A stretch of DNA of 64,000 nt from positions 442,001 through 506,000 of the forward strand of contig CAJNDS010002095.1 of NCBI GenBank assembly GCA_905221605.1, written 5' to 3'. The notes below the pieces were generated by a model. It searched no databases and had not been told where the DNA came from. It worked only from the letters and a program-made list of their open reading frames with translations. Each line of letters begins with the position of its first letter. Positions within the stretch are counted from its first letter, which is position 1. This DNA comes from Symbiodinium natans. Taxonomy: Eukaryota; Sar; Dinophyceae; Suessiales; Symbiodiniaceae. This document shows positions 29,298 through 39,239 of this stretch, piece after piece. The position numbers and the translations under genes are program-made.

Positions 29298-29465
29298 AGG
29301 GTTTAGGGTTTAGGGTTTAGGGTTTAGGGTTTCAGGGTTTAGGGTTAGGGTTTAGGGTTTAGGGTTTAGGGTTTAGGGTTTAGGGTTTAGGGTTTAGGGT
29401 TTAGGGTTTAGGGTTTAGGGTTTAGGGTTTAGGGTTTAGGGTTTAGGGTTTAGGGTTTAGGGTTT
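29298..29465 (+). repeat. TTTAGGG array, about 24 units
   Basis: Two interruptions, otherwise perfect. Confidence 0.95.
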
Positions 29466-29659
29466 GGGGTATAAGGTTTAGGGTTTTAAAGGCTGACAAT
29501 TACTGTTCGAGTTTTAACGGCTGATAGGGTTTCAAGGTTCGAGTTTTCAAGGCTGCTGGGGTTTCAGGGTTTAGGGCTGTCTGGGGTTTAGGAATTCGAG
29601 TTGAGTGGATGCAGAAAGCCTACGCTATGACGCATATGGACATGCGAATGGGGGGGGGG

Positions 29660-29735
29660 AAACCCTAAACCCTAAACCCTAAACCCTAAACCCTAAACCC
29701 TAAACCCTAAACCCTAAACCCTAAACCCTAAACCC
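29660..29735 (-). repeat. (CCCTAAA)n array
   Basis: Eleven perfect units between short G runs. Confidence 0.95.
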
Positions 29736-29899
29736 TGGAGTGGGGGGGGACTGAATGAGGGCGCGAGGGGCGGGGCTGGGGCGGGTGGGGCGGTAGGCTG
29801 TTGTTCCCCCGACCTTTCCGGCAAGCGTCCATCCTGGCGTTTCGCCACTCAACCTTGAACCCCCCCTCCCAAAGGCCCAAAGCTGAGACATCCTAAGCT

Positions 29900-30110
29900 C
29901 TTTTCTAAGGGTAGTTGCATGGTCCCTTAGTATGGGCCCTTGAAAAGGTACCCCTTACAAACCCCTTTATATTCCCTATACATATTAAGGGATTCAGAAC
30001 CCTCTTAAGGAGGTTAGGGACCATTCATATTAAGGGCCCATGAAACTACCCTCAGATGAAAAGCCTAAACCCTAGACCCTTAAGGGCCCATGAAACTACT
30101 CTCAGATGAA
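29900..30110. mobile_element. Family-F TIR element with duplicated right end
   Basis: Left CTAAGGGTAGTTGCATGGTC, right TTAAGGGCCCATGAAACTA followed by CCCTCAG. The right end is present twice (30030-30065 and 30079-30113), separated by CCTAAACCCTAGACC. A relative lies at 19300-19490 and a left end at 44620. Confidence 0.5.
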
Positions 30111-30235
30111 AAGCCTAAACCCTAAACCTAAACCCTAAACCCTACACCCGAAACCCTAAGCCCTAAACCCTAAAACATACACCCTACACCCTAAACCCTA
30201 AGCCCTAAACCCTAAACCCTAAACCCTAAACCCCA

Positions 30236-30319
30236 CAAAGACCCGAAGAGGTGCCTGCCATGCCGGAGGCTTCGTCTCCGAGGCGTTCCAGGTCCACTCC
30301 TTCTCCGTGATGTACACGC
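30236..30319 (-). CDS. Channel-gene exon candidate with telomeric acceptor
   Basis: The acceptor is the repeat itself: CCCTAAACCCAG, then GVYITEKEWTWNASETKPPA and WQAPLRVFVG, running into GTGGGGTTTAGGG. CCCTAAA upstream and TTTAGGG downstream in gene sense. Hydrophilic, Trp-rich; placed before the pre-S1 exon. Confidence 0.55.
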
Positions 30320-30440
30320 CTGGGTTTAGGGTTTAGGGTTTAGGGTTTAGGGTTTAGGGTTTAGGGTTTAGGGTTTAGGGTTTAGGGGTTTAGGGTTTAG
30401 GGTTTAGGCTTTAGGGTTTTAGGGTTTAGGGTTTAGGGTT
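30320..30440 (+). repeat. TTTAGGG array
   Basis: About 16 units, the first merging into the acceptor of the exon at 30319. Confidence 0.95.
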
Positions 30441-30509
30441 CAATTAGGTTAGTGTCTTAGTGGTCTTGGGCGGCTGAGGGTTCTGAAGCTTAGGGGGATG
30501 TAGGGTTAA

Positions 30510-30585
30510 CCCTAAACCCCAAACCCTAAACCCCAAACTCTAAACCCTAAACCCTAAACCCTAAACCCTAAACCCTAAACCCTGG
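30510..30585 (-). repeat. (CCCTAAA)n / CCCCAAA array
   Basis: Ten units. Confidence 0.9.
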
Positions 30586-30707
30586 CGGTGTGTCGGTGGG
30601 TTTGAGGTTTGGGAGCTTAAAGGGCGTCGGGAGGTCAGCAAAAGGTTCAGGGTTCAGTGTTTAGACCTTAAACCCTAAACCCTAAACCCTAAACCCTAAA
30701 CCAACCT

Positions 30708-30779
30708 ACGTCGCAGCTGGCCGAGGTCTGGGCAGCTGAGTCGGCAGGCCTCTTGATCCACCGGGATGTTCGCCCGGAC
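30708..30779 (-). CDS. Channel-gene exon candidate
   Basis: Acceptor GACTTGCCAG, exon from 30779: VRANIPVDQEACRLSCPDLG then QLRR. Five CCCTAAA units (plus) follow at 30668-30702. Confidence 0.5.
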
Positions 30780-30952
30780 CTGGCAAGTCTAGGGTTTAGG
30801 GTCTAGGGTTTAGCGTTTGGGGTTTGGGGTTTTGGGTTTGGGGTTTGGGGTTCAGGGTTTGGGGTTTAGGGTTCAGGGTTTAGGATTCAGCATTAAGGTT
30901 CGCGGGTAAATGGTTTCGATGCCTCGGGTTTAGGGTCTCCGCTGAATGTGGG

Positions 30953-31540
30953 TTGGGGTTTAGGGCTTTGTTGGTATACCGGTCTACTTCACACCCTCTG
31001 AGATTTGAATTCTTGAGCCCCTATAAGCCCCTTCACAAACAGGATTCAAGTTTCGAAGTAACTATATACCTGTTCGAACATTGGCATGTAGAGTGTGGAG
31101 TAGTTACCAGAACAAGTTCAGCCAAGACATATAGCTTTGGTCAACCCATAAGACGTGCTTATATTCTCCTTGATGGCTTGCGTCCCAAAACTGAAAGCCT
31201 TGACCCTAGCCTAGACCCTCAACCCAATAGTATGTGGCGTTCGGAACCCTCAGCCACGAAATGTGCCAAGGCTACGACCTAAACTCCAAGCCGAAAACCC
31301 TCTCCTGACCGACGTTTGTTCAGCAACAATATCCCGAACTCCAGACAGACTCTTAGCCCTGACCCAAAAAAGGCTCCAGTTTCAAAACCACAAACACTAC
31401 ACCCTGAACACTACAGCATGACTCTAAACCTCAAAAGAGAACCCATGCTCGCTAAACTCCCAAGACAGCAAAACAGCTCAGGTTTCAGGGTTCTTTTTAG
31501 GGTTCAGGGTTTAGGGTTTAGGGTTAGGGTTTAAACCCTA
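30953..31540. other. Telomere-poor stretch, no supported gene
   Basis: A 109-codon plus frame at 30953 is open but has low coding character and no domain; 31316-31534 likewise. TTTAGGG-like units return at 31498. Confidence 0.4.
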
Positions 31541-31644
31541 AAACCCTAGAACCCCCAAAGCCCCCCTTGAAGCTTGAACCGAGGCTTGCGCTGGCAAGGG
31601 CCTATGGAACTTGTTCCCCTCCTGCGGCCGAGGAAGCAGTACTA

Positions 31645-31666
31645 CCCCCCCCCCCCCCCCCCCCCA
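31645..31666. repeat. Poly-C tract, 22 nt
   Basis: Uninterrupted C run flanked by ACTACC on both sides. Confidence 0.95.
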
Positions 31667-31679
31667 CTCTATACTACCC

Positions 31680-32590
31680 CCCAGAATTAGGGCTATTTAG
31701 GGATAGTTAAGCCTAATTAAAGGTATAGGCTTTAGGGTTTGGGTTTAAGTTTGTAGTTCAGGGATGAGGGATTTGGGTTAGAAGGTGTGGGGATTTCGGG
31801 TTTGGGGAAGGGGTGGGGGAAGAGTTTGGAGCTTTTCGCGCTTTGGGGGTTGATTTATGCGTTAGGGATTTGGCTTGTGGGGCTTCATTTGTCTGTCATG
31901 CTTTGGACTCGTGAACTCGACAAAACAAACTTCAAACCTCCCGAAGCCGTGAAACCCAAGCTCTCCCCAACAAACCTCAACCTTAAACTCTCCCCAACAA
32001 ACCTCAACCTTAAACCCTAGCCCTAAACCCTAAACCCTAAAACCTCAACCGAGAAACTTCGGGTTCAGGGACGCTGGGCCTCCAGTCTTCAGGCTGTTTG
32101 AGTGTTTGTTCGGTTTTATCTATTTATTTTGTTGTTTTTTTCCTGGGGGCGAGCGCCTCGGAGAACCAAAGGCGATGCGGCCAGGGGTGTGAGCTTAGAG
32201 TAGCCGAAAGTTGGTCCCGTGACTAGGGTCTACGTTGTAGGCCCGAAAACTATACCCTGAAACCCTGAACCCCTAGACCTAAACCTTAAAACCCAAACCC
32301 CCAAAACCCAAACCCCCAAAAACCCTTAAACCCCTAAACCCCCGAACCTAAACCCCCAAACTCCTTAACCCTTAAAGCCCAAACCCCAAAACTCCTAAAC
32401 CCCTAAACCCCTAAATCCCTGAACCGCTAAGCCCTTGACTCGACCCCCAACATCTAAACCTCTAAGCCGCTAAACCCTGAACCCCTCTAAACTCCACAAT
32501 CCCTTGGCTGCACTTAGGCGGGTAGTTAAAAAAATTGAACTTGTACCTGCCTTATTAAGAAACCCAATAAACCGAAAAAGGCGAAGGATC
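31680..32590. other. Degenerate repeat region
   Basis: GGTTTGGG variants (31735-31810), CCTCAACCTTAAACTCTCC duplicated twice (31970-32015), ACCCCCAAACCC and CCTAAACCC variants (32270-32480). No gene seen. Confidence 0.5.
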
Positions 32591-32593
32591 TAA

Positions 32594-32651
32594 AGGGTTT
32601 AGGGTTTAGGGTTTAGGGTTTAGGGTTTAGGGTTTAGGGTTTAGGGTTTAG
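32594..32651 (+). repeat. TTTAGGG array
   Basis: Eight perfect units, followed by a family-D fragment (32700-32797). Confidence 0.95.
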
Positions 32652-32794
32652 TAAAGCACCACAAAGATCCTAAGCCCTAAATCATGGCCGGGTTCGGGGG
32701 GGCCCCTTTTCTAAGAACCCTCTGAATGAACATCAGGGCCACATTAGGAGCAGATTAAGGGAAAGCCCTTAAGGGGTACAACCTTGGGCGGTAC

Positions 32795-32881
32795 AAGGCA
32801 ACCCTAAACCCTAAACCCTAAACCCTAAACCCTAAACCCTAAACCCTAAACCCTAATTAAACCCTAAACCCTAAACCCTAA
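32795..32881 (-). repeat. (CCCTAAA)n array
   Basis: Twelve units with one AATTAAA break, up to the exon border. Confidence 0.95.
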
Positions 32882-32978
32882 CTCCACTGGGGCAGTCCTT
32901 CGGCTTGGCCGTGAGCATATCCAGCAGGTCGACGGCAGACTGCGGCGCCACCTCTATGAGCTCGCAGAGCTTCTTGAC
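32882..32978 (-). CDS. Channel-gene exon candidate, telomeric acceptor
   Basis: CCCTAAACCCAG then VKKLCELIEVAPQSAVDLLD, MLTAKPKDCPSG, running into AGTTAGGGTTTAGGG. Helical, leucine-rich, like the post-ankyrin linker of large TRP-like channels. Both borders are telomeric. Confidence 0.55.
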
Positions 32979-33280
32979 CTGGGTTTAGGGTTTAGGGTTT
33001 CGGGTTTAGGGTTTAGGGTTTAGGGTTTAGGGCTTCGGCTGAAGTCGGGTCGTCTGTGTTGCTCTTTCTTGGGTTTAGGGGTTTCAGCTTTAGGGCCTAG
33101 GGCTTAAGGTGTTTGACCGGGCCTTTTTGTTTTAGCAGCCCGAAGCCTGCAAGCATCCCTCAGCCCAAGACACCCAAAAAACCCCAAACCCCAAACAGCC
33201 CAAATCGCCCTAAGCCTCAGCATCCCTACACCCTATACGCTGCACAGTGTAGCCTCACTCACGGAATGCTAAATCCGAAG

Positions 33281-33341
33281 TCCTAAACCCTAAACCCTAA
33301 ACCCTAAACCCTAAACCCTAAACCCTAAACCCTAAACCCTA
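33281..33341 (-). repeat. (CCCTAAA)n array
   Basis: Eight perfect units. Confidence 0.95.
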
Positions 33342-33351
33342 AAAAACGAAC

Positions 33352-33427
33352 CTGCACGAGCTTAGGAGGAACCACCTTGGTTTTGCCTGTTGGGTTGCAA
33401 GGGCCAAGAGAACCTCCAGCAGATTCC
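33352..33427 (-). CDS. Channel-gene exon candidate with CAG|GT donor
   Basis: Acceptor CTAAACCAAG, frame ESAGGSLGPCNPTGKTKVVP then PKLVQ, donor CAG-GTTCGT, then TTTAGGG within 10 nt. Confidence 0.5.
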
Positions 33428-33429
33428 CT

Positions 33430-33632
33430 TGGTTTAGGGTTTGGTTTAGGGTTTAGGGTTTAGGGTTTAGGGTTTAGGGTTTAGGGTTTAGGGTTTAGGG
33501 TTTAGGGTTTAGGGTTTAGGGTTTAGGGTTAGGTTTAGGGTTTAGGGTTTAGGGTTTAGGGTTTAGGGTTTAGGGTTTAGGGTTTAGGGTTTAGGGTTTA
33601 GGGTTTAGGGTTTAGGGTTTAGGGTTTAGGGT
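33430..33632 (+). repeat. Longest TTTAGGG array, about 28 units
   Basis: 200 bp, interrupted by single GGTTTAGGG phase slips. Interstitial, not a chromosome end: unique sequence continues on both sides. Confidence 0.95.
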
Positions 33633-33979
33633 TCCCAGGTAGACTCTCGCACCCATAACCCCGCCCTGCTTTCCTGAGCTTCCTGAGCTAGCTAAGCCCT
33701 GGTTGGGGTTTAGGGTTTAGGGTTGAGGGTTGAGGGTTTAGGGTTTAGAGTTTTGGGTTCAGGGTTTAGGGTTTAGGGGGCGGGGGAGGCCTTCTGCACG
33801 TCTGCAACCAAAAACCCTACATAGGGTTGAGGCTTAGGGAAGAATCCCAAAATCCCCCTAAACCCTGAAGCCTGAAACCCTAAACCCTATAAACACTAAA
33901 CCCTATTAACCCTAAACCCTACACCCTCTAAACACTAAACCCTAAACCCTGAAACCCTAAACCTTAAAATCTTTCCAGG

Positions 33980-34052
33980 GCCCCCGGGCCGTGATCACTG
34001 GAGGTTCCCGATTCACCGCACTCTGGATGCTATAGGTCCAGCTATTGCCTTG
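33980..34052 (-). CDS. Exon-like block
   Basis: After CCCGCAAG the minus strand is open: NSWTYSIQSAVNREPPVITA. TTTAGGG (plus) lies to the right. Function unknown. Confidence 0.4.
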
Positions 34053-34775
34053 CGGGCTCTGTGTCTTTTAGGGTTTAGGCTTCAAGGCTTAGGGCTTAAG
34101 TTGTAGGAGTGATGGGGTATAGCATGTCTAGTTTTGGGGTCTAAGCTTTGGGGTTTAGGCTTTAAAGGGCCTAGGGTTTTGGGCTTTAGGGCTTAAGGGC
34201 TTTAGGGCTTGTGGCGCGTTTTGGGGTATCCGGGTGCGACCGTAGCATGAGCTGGGCAAGTAAGAAGTGAAAACAGATGGGATGAACAGTGCATGCACAT
34301 CGGCACCTGCCAAGACTTTTTCTTCTTTCCCGAAGAGTCTTGTTCAACCCTAAAACCCTAAACCCCAAACCCTAAACCGCAAAACCCTAAACCTTAACCG
34401 AAAACCCGAAACCCGAGACCCTAAACCCATTAACTTTCCCGAAGAGTCTCATACAAAGGAGCCCTGAACCGAGAATGAAAGGGTCAAGGGTTCCGGCTTT
34501 GGGGTTTTAGGGTTTCAGGGTTTTGCGGTTTTGGGGTTTTGGGGTTTTGGGGTTTTTGGGGGGGGGGTTTGGGGGTTGGGGTTGGGGGGGGGGGGGGGGC
34601 TTGTGAGCTTTGGGGGTTTTGGGGTTTGGGGCTTTGGTGGGGTTTGGGTTTTGGGGTTTTGGGGTTTAGGATGGTGTCCGGCTCCCTTAAACCCTTATAT
34701 AAACCCTTAAACCCTTAAACCCTTAAACCCTTAAACCCTAAACCCTAAACCCTAAACCCTAAACCCTAAACCCAA

Positions 34776-34830
34776 ACTGCTGGAAGCCGAAGGGCTGATC
34801 TTGATACTTCGAACCTCGACTTCGTCGAAC
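34776..34830 (-). CDS. Exon-like block
   Basis: A strong acceptor (GCCATGCCCCTCACAG) precedes GTTCGACGAAG; frame FDEVEVRSIKISPSAS. It runs into CAGTTTGGGTTTAGGG. Confidence 0.45.
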
Positions 34831-34869
34831 CTGTGAGGGGCATGGCCCAAGTGAGCCCGAAAGCCTATC

Positions 34870-35730
34870 AAAATCCCTTAAGCTTTAGGGTTTTAGGGTT
34901 TTAGGGCTTTAGGGCTTTAGGGTTTGAGGGTTTGAGGGTTTGAGGGCTTGAGGGCTTTAGTGTTTAGAATTTAGGATGTACGGTTTAGGGTTTAGGGATC
35001 CAGTAGGGCACTTCCCAACAGAGGGGAACCCAATCTTTTACTCTCCCAAATTCTCAAACCTCACTTTCGGAAACCGAAGAAGTAACCCCTCCCCCCCCCC
35101 CCCCATTTTTGGAGACTCCCAGCTAACTTCGCAAGGAATACTTGGGCCTCAGGGCACGTACTTCGAGGTATCTACTGCTACATGGATCCTTGAGGTTTTA
35201 AGCCTGTAGGGCCCTCCATGCATGCCCCATAGTCCGGACCAGATGTTTAAGGTTTACCAAAACCCCCCAAAGTATGCAAGATAATGGTCCGTTTATGGGT
35301 TTGGTGCAACTTTTTACATAACCGAAGAGTTTGAGGCTTCAAGGTTTTGGATTACAGGCTTTGGCCAAGCTAGGGGGCTATCCCCAGACCCAAGGTAGCA
35401 CACCTTCACCTCTAGGGTTCAGGGTTCAGGGTTTAGGGTTTAGGGTTTTTTAGGGATTAGGGTTTAGGTTTTAGGGTTTAGGGTCTAGGGTTTAGGGCTT
35501 AGCCTACAGCCAGGAAATTCCCACAATGGTGCCCCTTTTCTTCGGATTTCGAACAAGGCGAGGGGGTTAGGTCCCCTTATGAGTCGTGCCCGAATAGAAG
35601 GCTTCATTGGTCTAAACCCTAAACCCTAATCCCCAAAACCCTAAACACTAAACCCTAATCCTAAACACTAATTAAACCCAAACCCTGATTAAACCCAAAC
35701 CCTAAATCCTAAACCCTAAAGCCTGAACCC
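34870..35730. other. Degenerate repeats and anonymous DNA
   Basis: TTTAGGG variants at 34880-35000 and 35410-35510, CCCTAAA variants at 35610-35730. No supported gene. Confidence 0.5.
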
Positions 35731-35740
35731 CAAGCTAGAC

Positions 35741-35812
35741 AGCGCCCAGGAACCCGTCTGCGAAGTTCCGCGCGTGCTTGGAGTCCGGATACTCGGAGCG
35801 CAGAAGCCTCGC
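35741..35812 (-). CDS. Exon-like block
   Basis: Acceptor CCTCGCGAG, frame RLLRSEYPDSKHARNFADGF then LGAV, followed by TCTAG and repeat. Coding-like composition. Confidence 0.45.
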
Positions 35813-35848
35813 TCGCGAGGTTTGGGGTGGACTTGGGGGGTTCTTGTG

Positions 35849-35870
35849 GGGGGGGGGGGGGGGGGGGGGG
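35849..35870. repeat. Poly-G tract, 22 nt
   Basis: Uninterrupted G run. Confidence 0.95.
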
Positions 35871-35999
35871 CTGGGCGGTTGGGGTTTGGGGTTTAGGACT
35901 AGGGTTGAGGGTTTGGGGTTTAGGGTTATCTAGGGTTTAGAGTCAAGTTTTTTAGGGTTCAGGGTTTATAGGATTCGGGCTTAGGATCAGGACACCAAC

Positions 36000-36240
36000 G
36001 CGAACTCTTGAAAACAGAGGCTTTAAGGGTTTGAATTTGGGATTCGGGGGCGTTTGCAATCCCGAACCCGAGCTCTTGAAAGTAGAGGCTTTAAGGGTTT
36101 ATTTTCGGATTTTGGGGCGATAGTGGTCCCCTACCCCAGCTCTTGAAAATACGAGGCTTTCCCCCGAGCTCTTGAAAATGGAGGCTTTAAGGGTTTAAAT
36201 TTGGGATTTCGGGGGCGTTACTAATCCCTAAAGCCGAAAC
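36000..36240. repeat. Tandem block of about 70-80 bp units
   Basis: GAGCTCTTGAAAAT/G-GAGGCTTTAAGGG-type segments recur at about 36003, 36070, 36140 and 36165. Imperfect; not related to the telomeric unit. Confidence 0.6.
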
Positions 36241-36423
36241 CCTACAACCTTGGTTGAGGCTTTCGTTTGGCCTTCCGGGATCTGGTGGTTCGTGTGCGTC
36301 ATGACGCTTCTAGACCCTGACGCGATCTGCCCTAAACCCTAAACCCTAAACCCTAAACCCTGAACCCTAAACCCTGAACCCTAAACCCTGAACCCTAAAC
36401 CCTAAACCCTAAAACCTAAACCC

Positions 36424-36490
36424 ACTCTTGAAGCAGCTGATGCTTGCCGTCGAAAGGCGCTGTTGCCGCATCAGGGCAGTTGCGGGCAAC
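36424..36490 (-). CDS. Exon-like block
   Basis: Acceptor GCTCCTGCCAG, frame VARNCPDAATAPFDGKHQLL then QE, ending GAGTGG-GTTTAGG where repeat starts. The donor is again telomeric GTTTAG. Confidence 0.5.
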
Positions 36491-36724
36491 CTGGCAGGAG
36501 CATGTGCTGAGGACAGACCTTATTAACTTATGACCCTAAACCCTAAACCCTAAACCCTAAACCCTACACCCTAAACCCTACACCCGAAACCCTAATCCCG
36601 AAACCCTACAACCGAAACCCTAAATTCAAACCCTAAGCCCGAAACCCTATCGCAATTCCCTGCGCAAGCCATGGCCCTACCGACCCACCACCACACTCTA
36701 TCCCGGGCTTAGGGTTAGGGTTTG

Positions 36725-37045
36725 GGGGGCTTTGGGGTTTAAGGTCTAGGGTTTAAGGTTTAGGGTTTAAGGTTTAGGGTTTAAGGTTTAAGGTTTAGGG
36801 TTTAGGGTATAAGGTTTAGGTTTAGGGTTTAGGGTATAGGGTTTTGGGTTTAAGGTTTAGGGTTTAAGGTTTAGGTTCCAACGCTAAGCTTTAACATCAG
36901 CTCCACTGGGCCTGAAGCCGAATCACATCACCGAGGGAAATGAGGGGCCTTAAGGTTCAGGGCTCGGGCTGCTAGGGTTTAGGGTTGAGGGTTTAGGGTT
37001 TAGGGTTTAGGGTTTAGGGTTTAGAGTTTAGGGTGCGAGGGGTTT
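36725..37045 (+). repeat. Degenerate TTTAGGG / TTTAAGG region
   Basis: Alternating TTTAGGG and TTTAAGG units at 36735-36870, and TTTAGGG at 36975-37030. Confidence 0.85.
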
Positions 37046-37439
37046 GGGGGCTTCAGAGGCTTCAGAGGCTTCAAGGGGTGGCGGGCTGGGACTTTGACAC
37101 TCAGAGACCAAAGGATCTTCTCCGACAACCTGCAATCTACCAAGTCCTGTCGGTCCCATTTCCTTAGAGTTTAAACCCTAAACCCTAAATTTAGGACTTC
37201 TTAGCGGATCTGAAGGGTCTAAAGGGTTTAAGGTCCGGGTTCACCCGAACCTGGGGCGGGGCATGAACAAGAGGGGAACTCCTGTTGAGGGTTTAGGGTT
37301 TACCCTAACCCTAAACCCTAAACCCTAAACCCCAAACCCTTCACCCTAGGGATGACCACCCGACGGCCTGAAGAAACGCTTCCGCGCGGTCTGGCCGAGT
37401 GAGGGTCTCTAGCTTTCAACAGCCCAAAGGGTCCAAACA

Positions 37440-37645
37440 CTATGGAAGGGTTTAGGGTTTGGGGTTTAGGGTTTAGGGTTTAGGGCTTAGGGTTTAGGGT
37501 TTAGGGCTTAGGGTTTAGGGTTTAGGGTTGAGGGTTTAGGGTTTAGGGCTTAGGGTTTAGGGTTTAGGGTTTCGGGTTTAGGGTTTCGGGTTTAGGGTTT
37601 AGGGTTTCGGGTTTAGGGTTTAGGGTTTAGGGTTTAGGGTTTGGA
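37440..37645 (+). repeat. TTTAGGG array, about 28 units
   Basis: Includes CTTAGGG and TTTCGGG variants. A short exon-like block (ARKRFFRPSGGHP, acceptor CTCGGCCAG) lies at 37350-37390. Confidence 0.95.
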
Positions 37646-38839
37646 AGCAGTATTGGGCCCGTGAGACAAAACTTATGATGCCCCTTGAGAGGGACTACCT
37701 CTACATTGGTCAGTTCTCAAAACTAAAACTGGGGTCCCTTTGTGGCGCCCTAAATATTGTAAGGCCGCCCCATAACTGTGACAATAATTGAAAATCACCG
37801 TGGTAGTTGATCGAAATACCTGTTCCCAAAGCAACCGTTTGTTCCCTTCTAAGGCCAGAGGAACCCTAAATACTTTCTCAGAAAGGCCTTTGGACCAACC
37901 TAAGCCCTAAAACCCTAAACCCGGAACCCTAAACCCTAAAAACAAAACCCTAAACCCTAAACCCTAAACCCTAACCCCTAAACCCTAAACCCTAAACCCC
38001 TGGAGCGTTTGGCAGACTTCCGGGAGCGCCTCAGCCTTGCACCCCTAAAGCCCTGCAGCGTCTCTGTAAGGTTTAGGGTTTCGGGTTTAGGGTTTAGGGG
38101 TTTAGGGTTTAGGGTTTTTCGGGTCCGCCGACCCTGGCGGCGTGTTGGCTGGGTTTCTGGAGGTGCAAACCTCTTTCCCTCTTTCTGGGAGGGGTAGGGG
38201 AGGGGTACCCCGGCAGCTTTTCCGTGGAGGAGCAGGCCACCCACACCGCGTAAACTCATGGACCATAGGCGGTTTCGCACAGGGCATAGGGGTACCCCCC
38301 CCCACCCCATTGCGAAGCACCCCCCCGCCCCCACCCCCCCCCCACCCCCCCACCCAGACCCGAACCGCAAACCCAATCCACCAAACCCCAAACCTTAAAC
38401 TTGTTCTCCTGCGGGGTCGGCGGCTTGAGCCGGAGGCTCTTAATTTAGGGTGTAAGGTTTGAGGTTAAGGGGTATCGTTGCAGGTTAGGGGTTAGGGGTT
38501 TAATGCTTGAGGTTTAGGGCTGTAGGTTTGGGGCTTTAAGGTTAGCGTTTGAAGGGTCCAATTTAAGGGTTTAGGGTATAGAATTCTAAATGACAACGAT
38601 CCATTCCCAACCCCCCCTTCCCCCCCCAAAGCTTCGAAAACCAAATGGCGCCTGCATGTTTTACAAACCCTAACCCACCCGAAACCCTTAACCCTAACCC
38701 CTAACCCCTAAATCCTAAACCCTACCGCCTAAAGGGCCTAAAGCCTAAAACCTATATAAACCCTAACCCCTAAACCCTACACCCCAAACCCTAAACCCAA
38801 AACCCTAAACCCCCCACCCCTTCTCCCTTCCCCCCCTCC

Positions 38840-38913
38840 CCCGGATCGCTGCCTCCAGACTCGACGTCCAGAAGCTGCGCATTGGTGAACAGGTTCAGGC
38901 GAAAGGCCGGGAA
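38840..38913 (-). CDS. Exon-like block
   Basis: After TCGAAGGCAG the minus strand reads FPAFRLNLFTNAQLLDVESG. Directly on its upstream side lies a family-C element (38934-39058). Confidence 0.5.
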
Positions 38914-38933
38914 CTGCCTTCGAAACTACTATT

Positions 38934-39058
38934 CTAGACCCGGGAGGAACCTAGGAATAACAAGGGTACCCTTTCTGGTTAAGGGGATCATAAGGGAACC
39001 CTAACCGTTAGGCCCTAACCCTAAAAAAAGGAAAAAAGGGCCTACTCCCGGTCCTGGT
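38934..39058. mobile_element. Family-C TIR element, copy 2
   Basis: Left CTAGACCCGGGAGGAACCTA, right CCTACTCCCGGTCCTGG. Interior GGAATAACAAGGGTACCC and CCCTAACCCTAAAAAAAGG. It sits between two exon-like blocks, thus inside an inferred intron. Confidence 0.7.
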
Positions 39059-39062
39059 ATTT

Positions 39063-39232
39063 GCTTATGAACCCCCATACCAAGCAGATGTAGAATCCGA
39101 GCAGCCCCTTCTCCACGGCCAGTTGCAAGGCGTCTTTGCCGTCTTTGTTGGTGCCTTGGCATCTGCAGGGAAGGTTTCCAGGGTCTTTTGGGTAAGGATC
39201 CTCAGTGACCTGGGTGCTGCCCCCCACACCAC
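39063..39232 (-). CDS. Ankyrin-repeat exon
   Basis: The acceptor is repeat-derived (CCCTAAACCCAG), then GGSTQVTEDPYPKDPGNLPC and GTNKDGKDALQLAVEKGLLG. The N-D-G-x-x-A-L-x-L-A-V-x-x-G pattern is an ankyrin repeat. Open to a TAA-like end near the family-C element, so the true donor lies inside. Same str and as the other channel exons. Confidence 0.55.
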
Positions 39233-39239
39233 CTGGGTT

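Noticed and set aside
33430-33632. Chromosome end (true telomere)
   Set aside because: Arrays are short, occur in both orientations and are flanked by unique sequence throughout; these are interstitial repeats.
38009-38462. Overlapping frames on both strands
   Set aside because: Driven by C/G runs and telomere-like repeat; no consistent coding signal.
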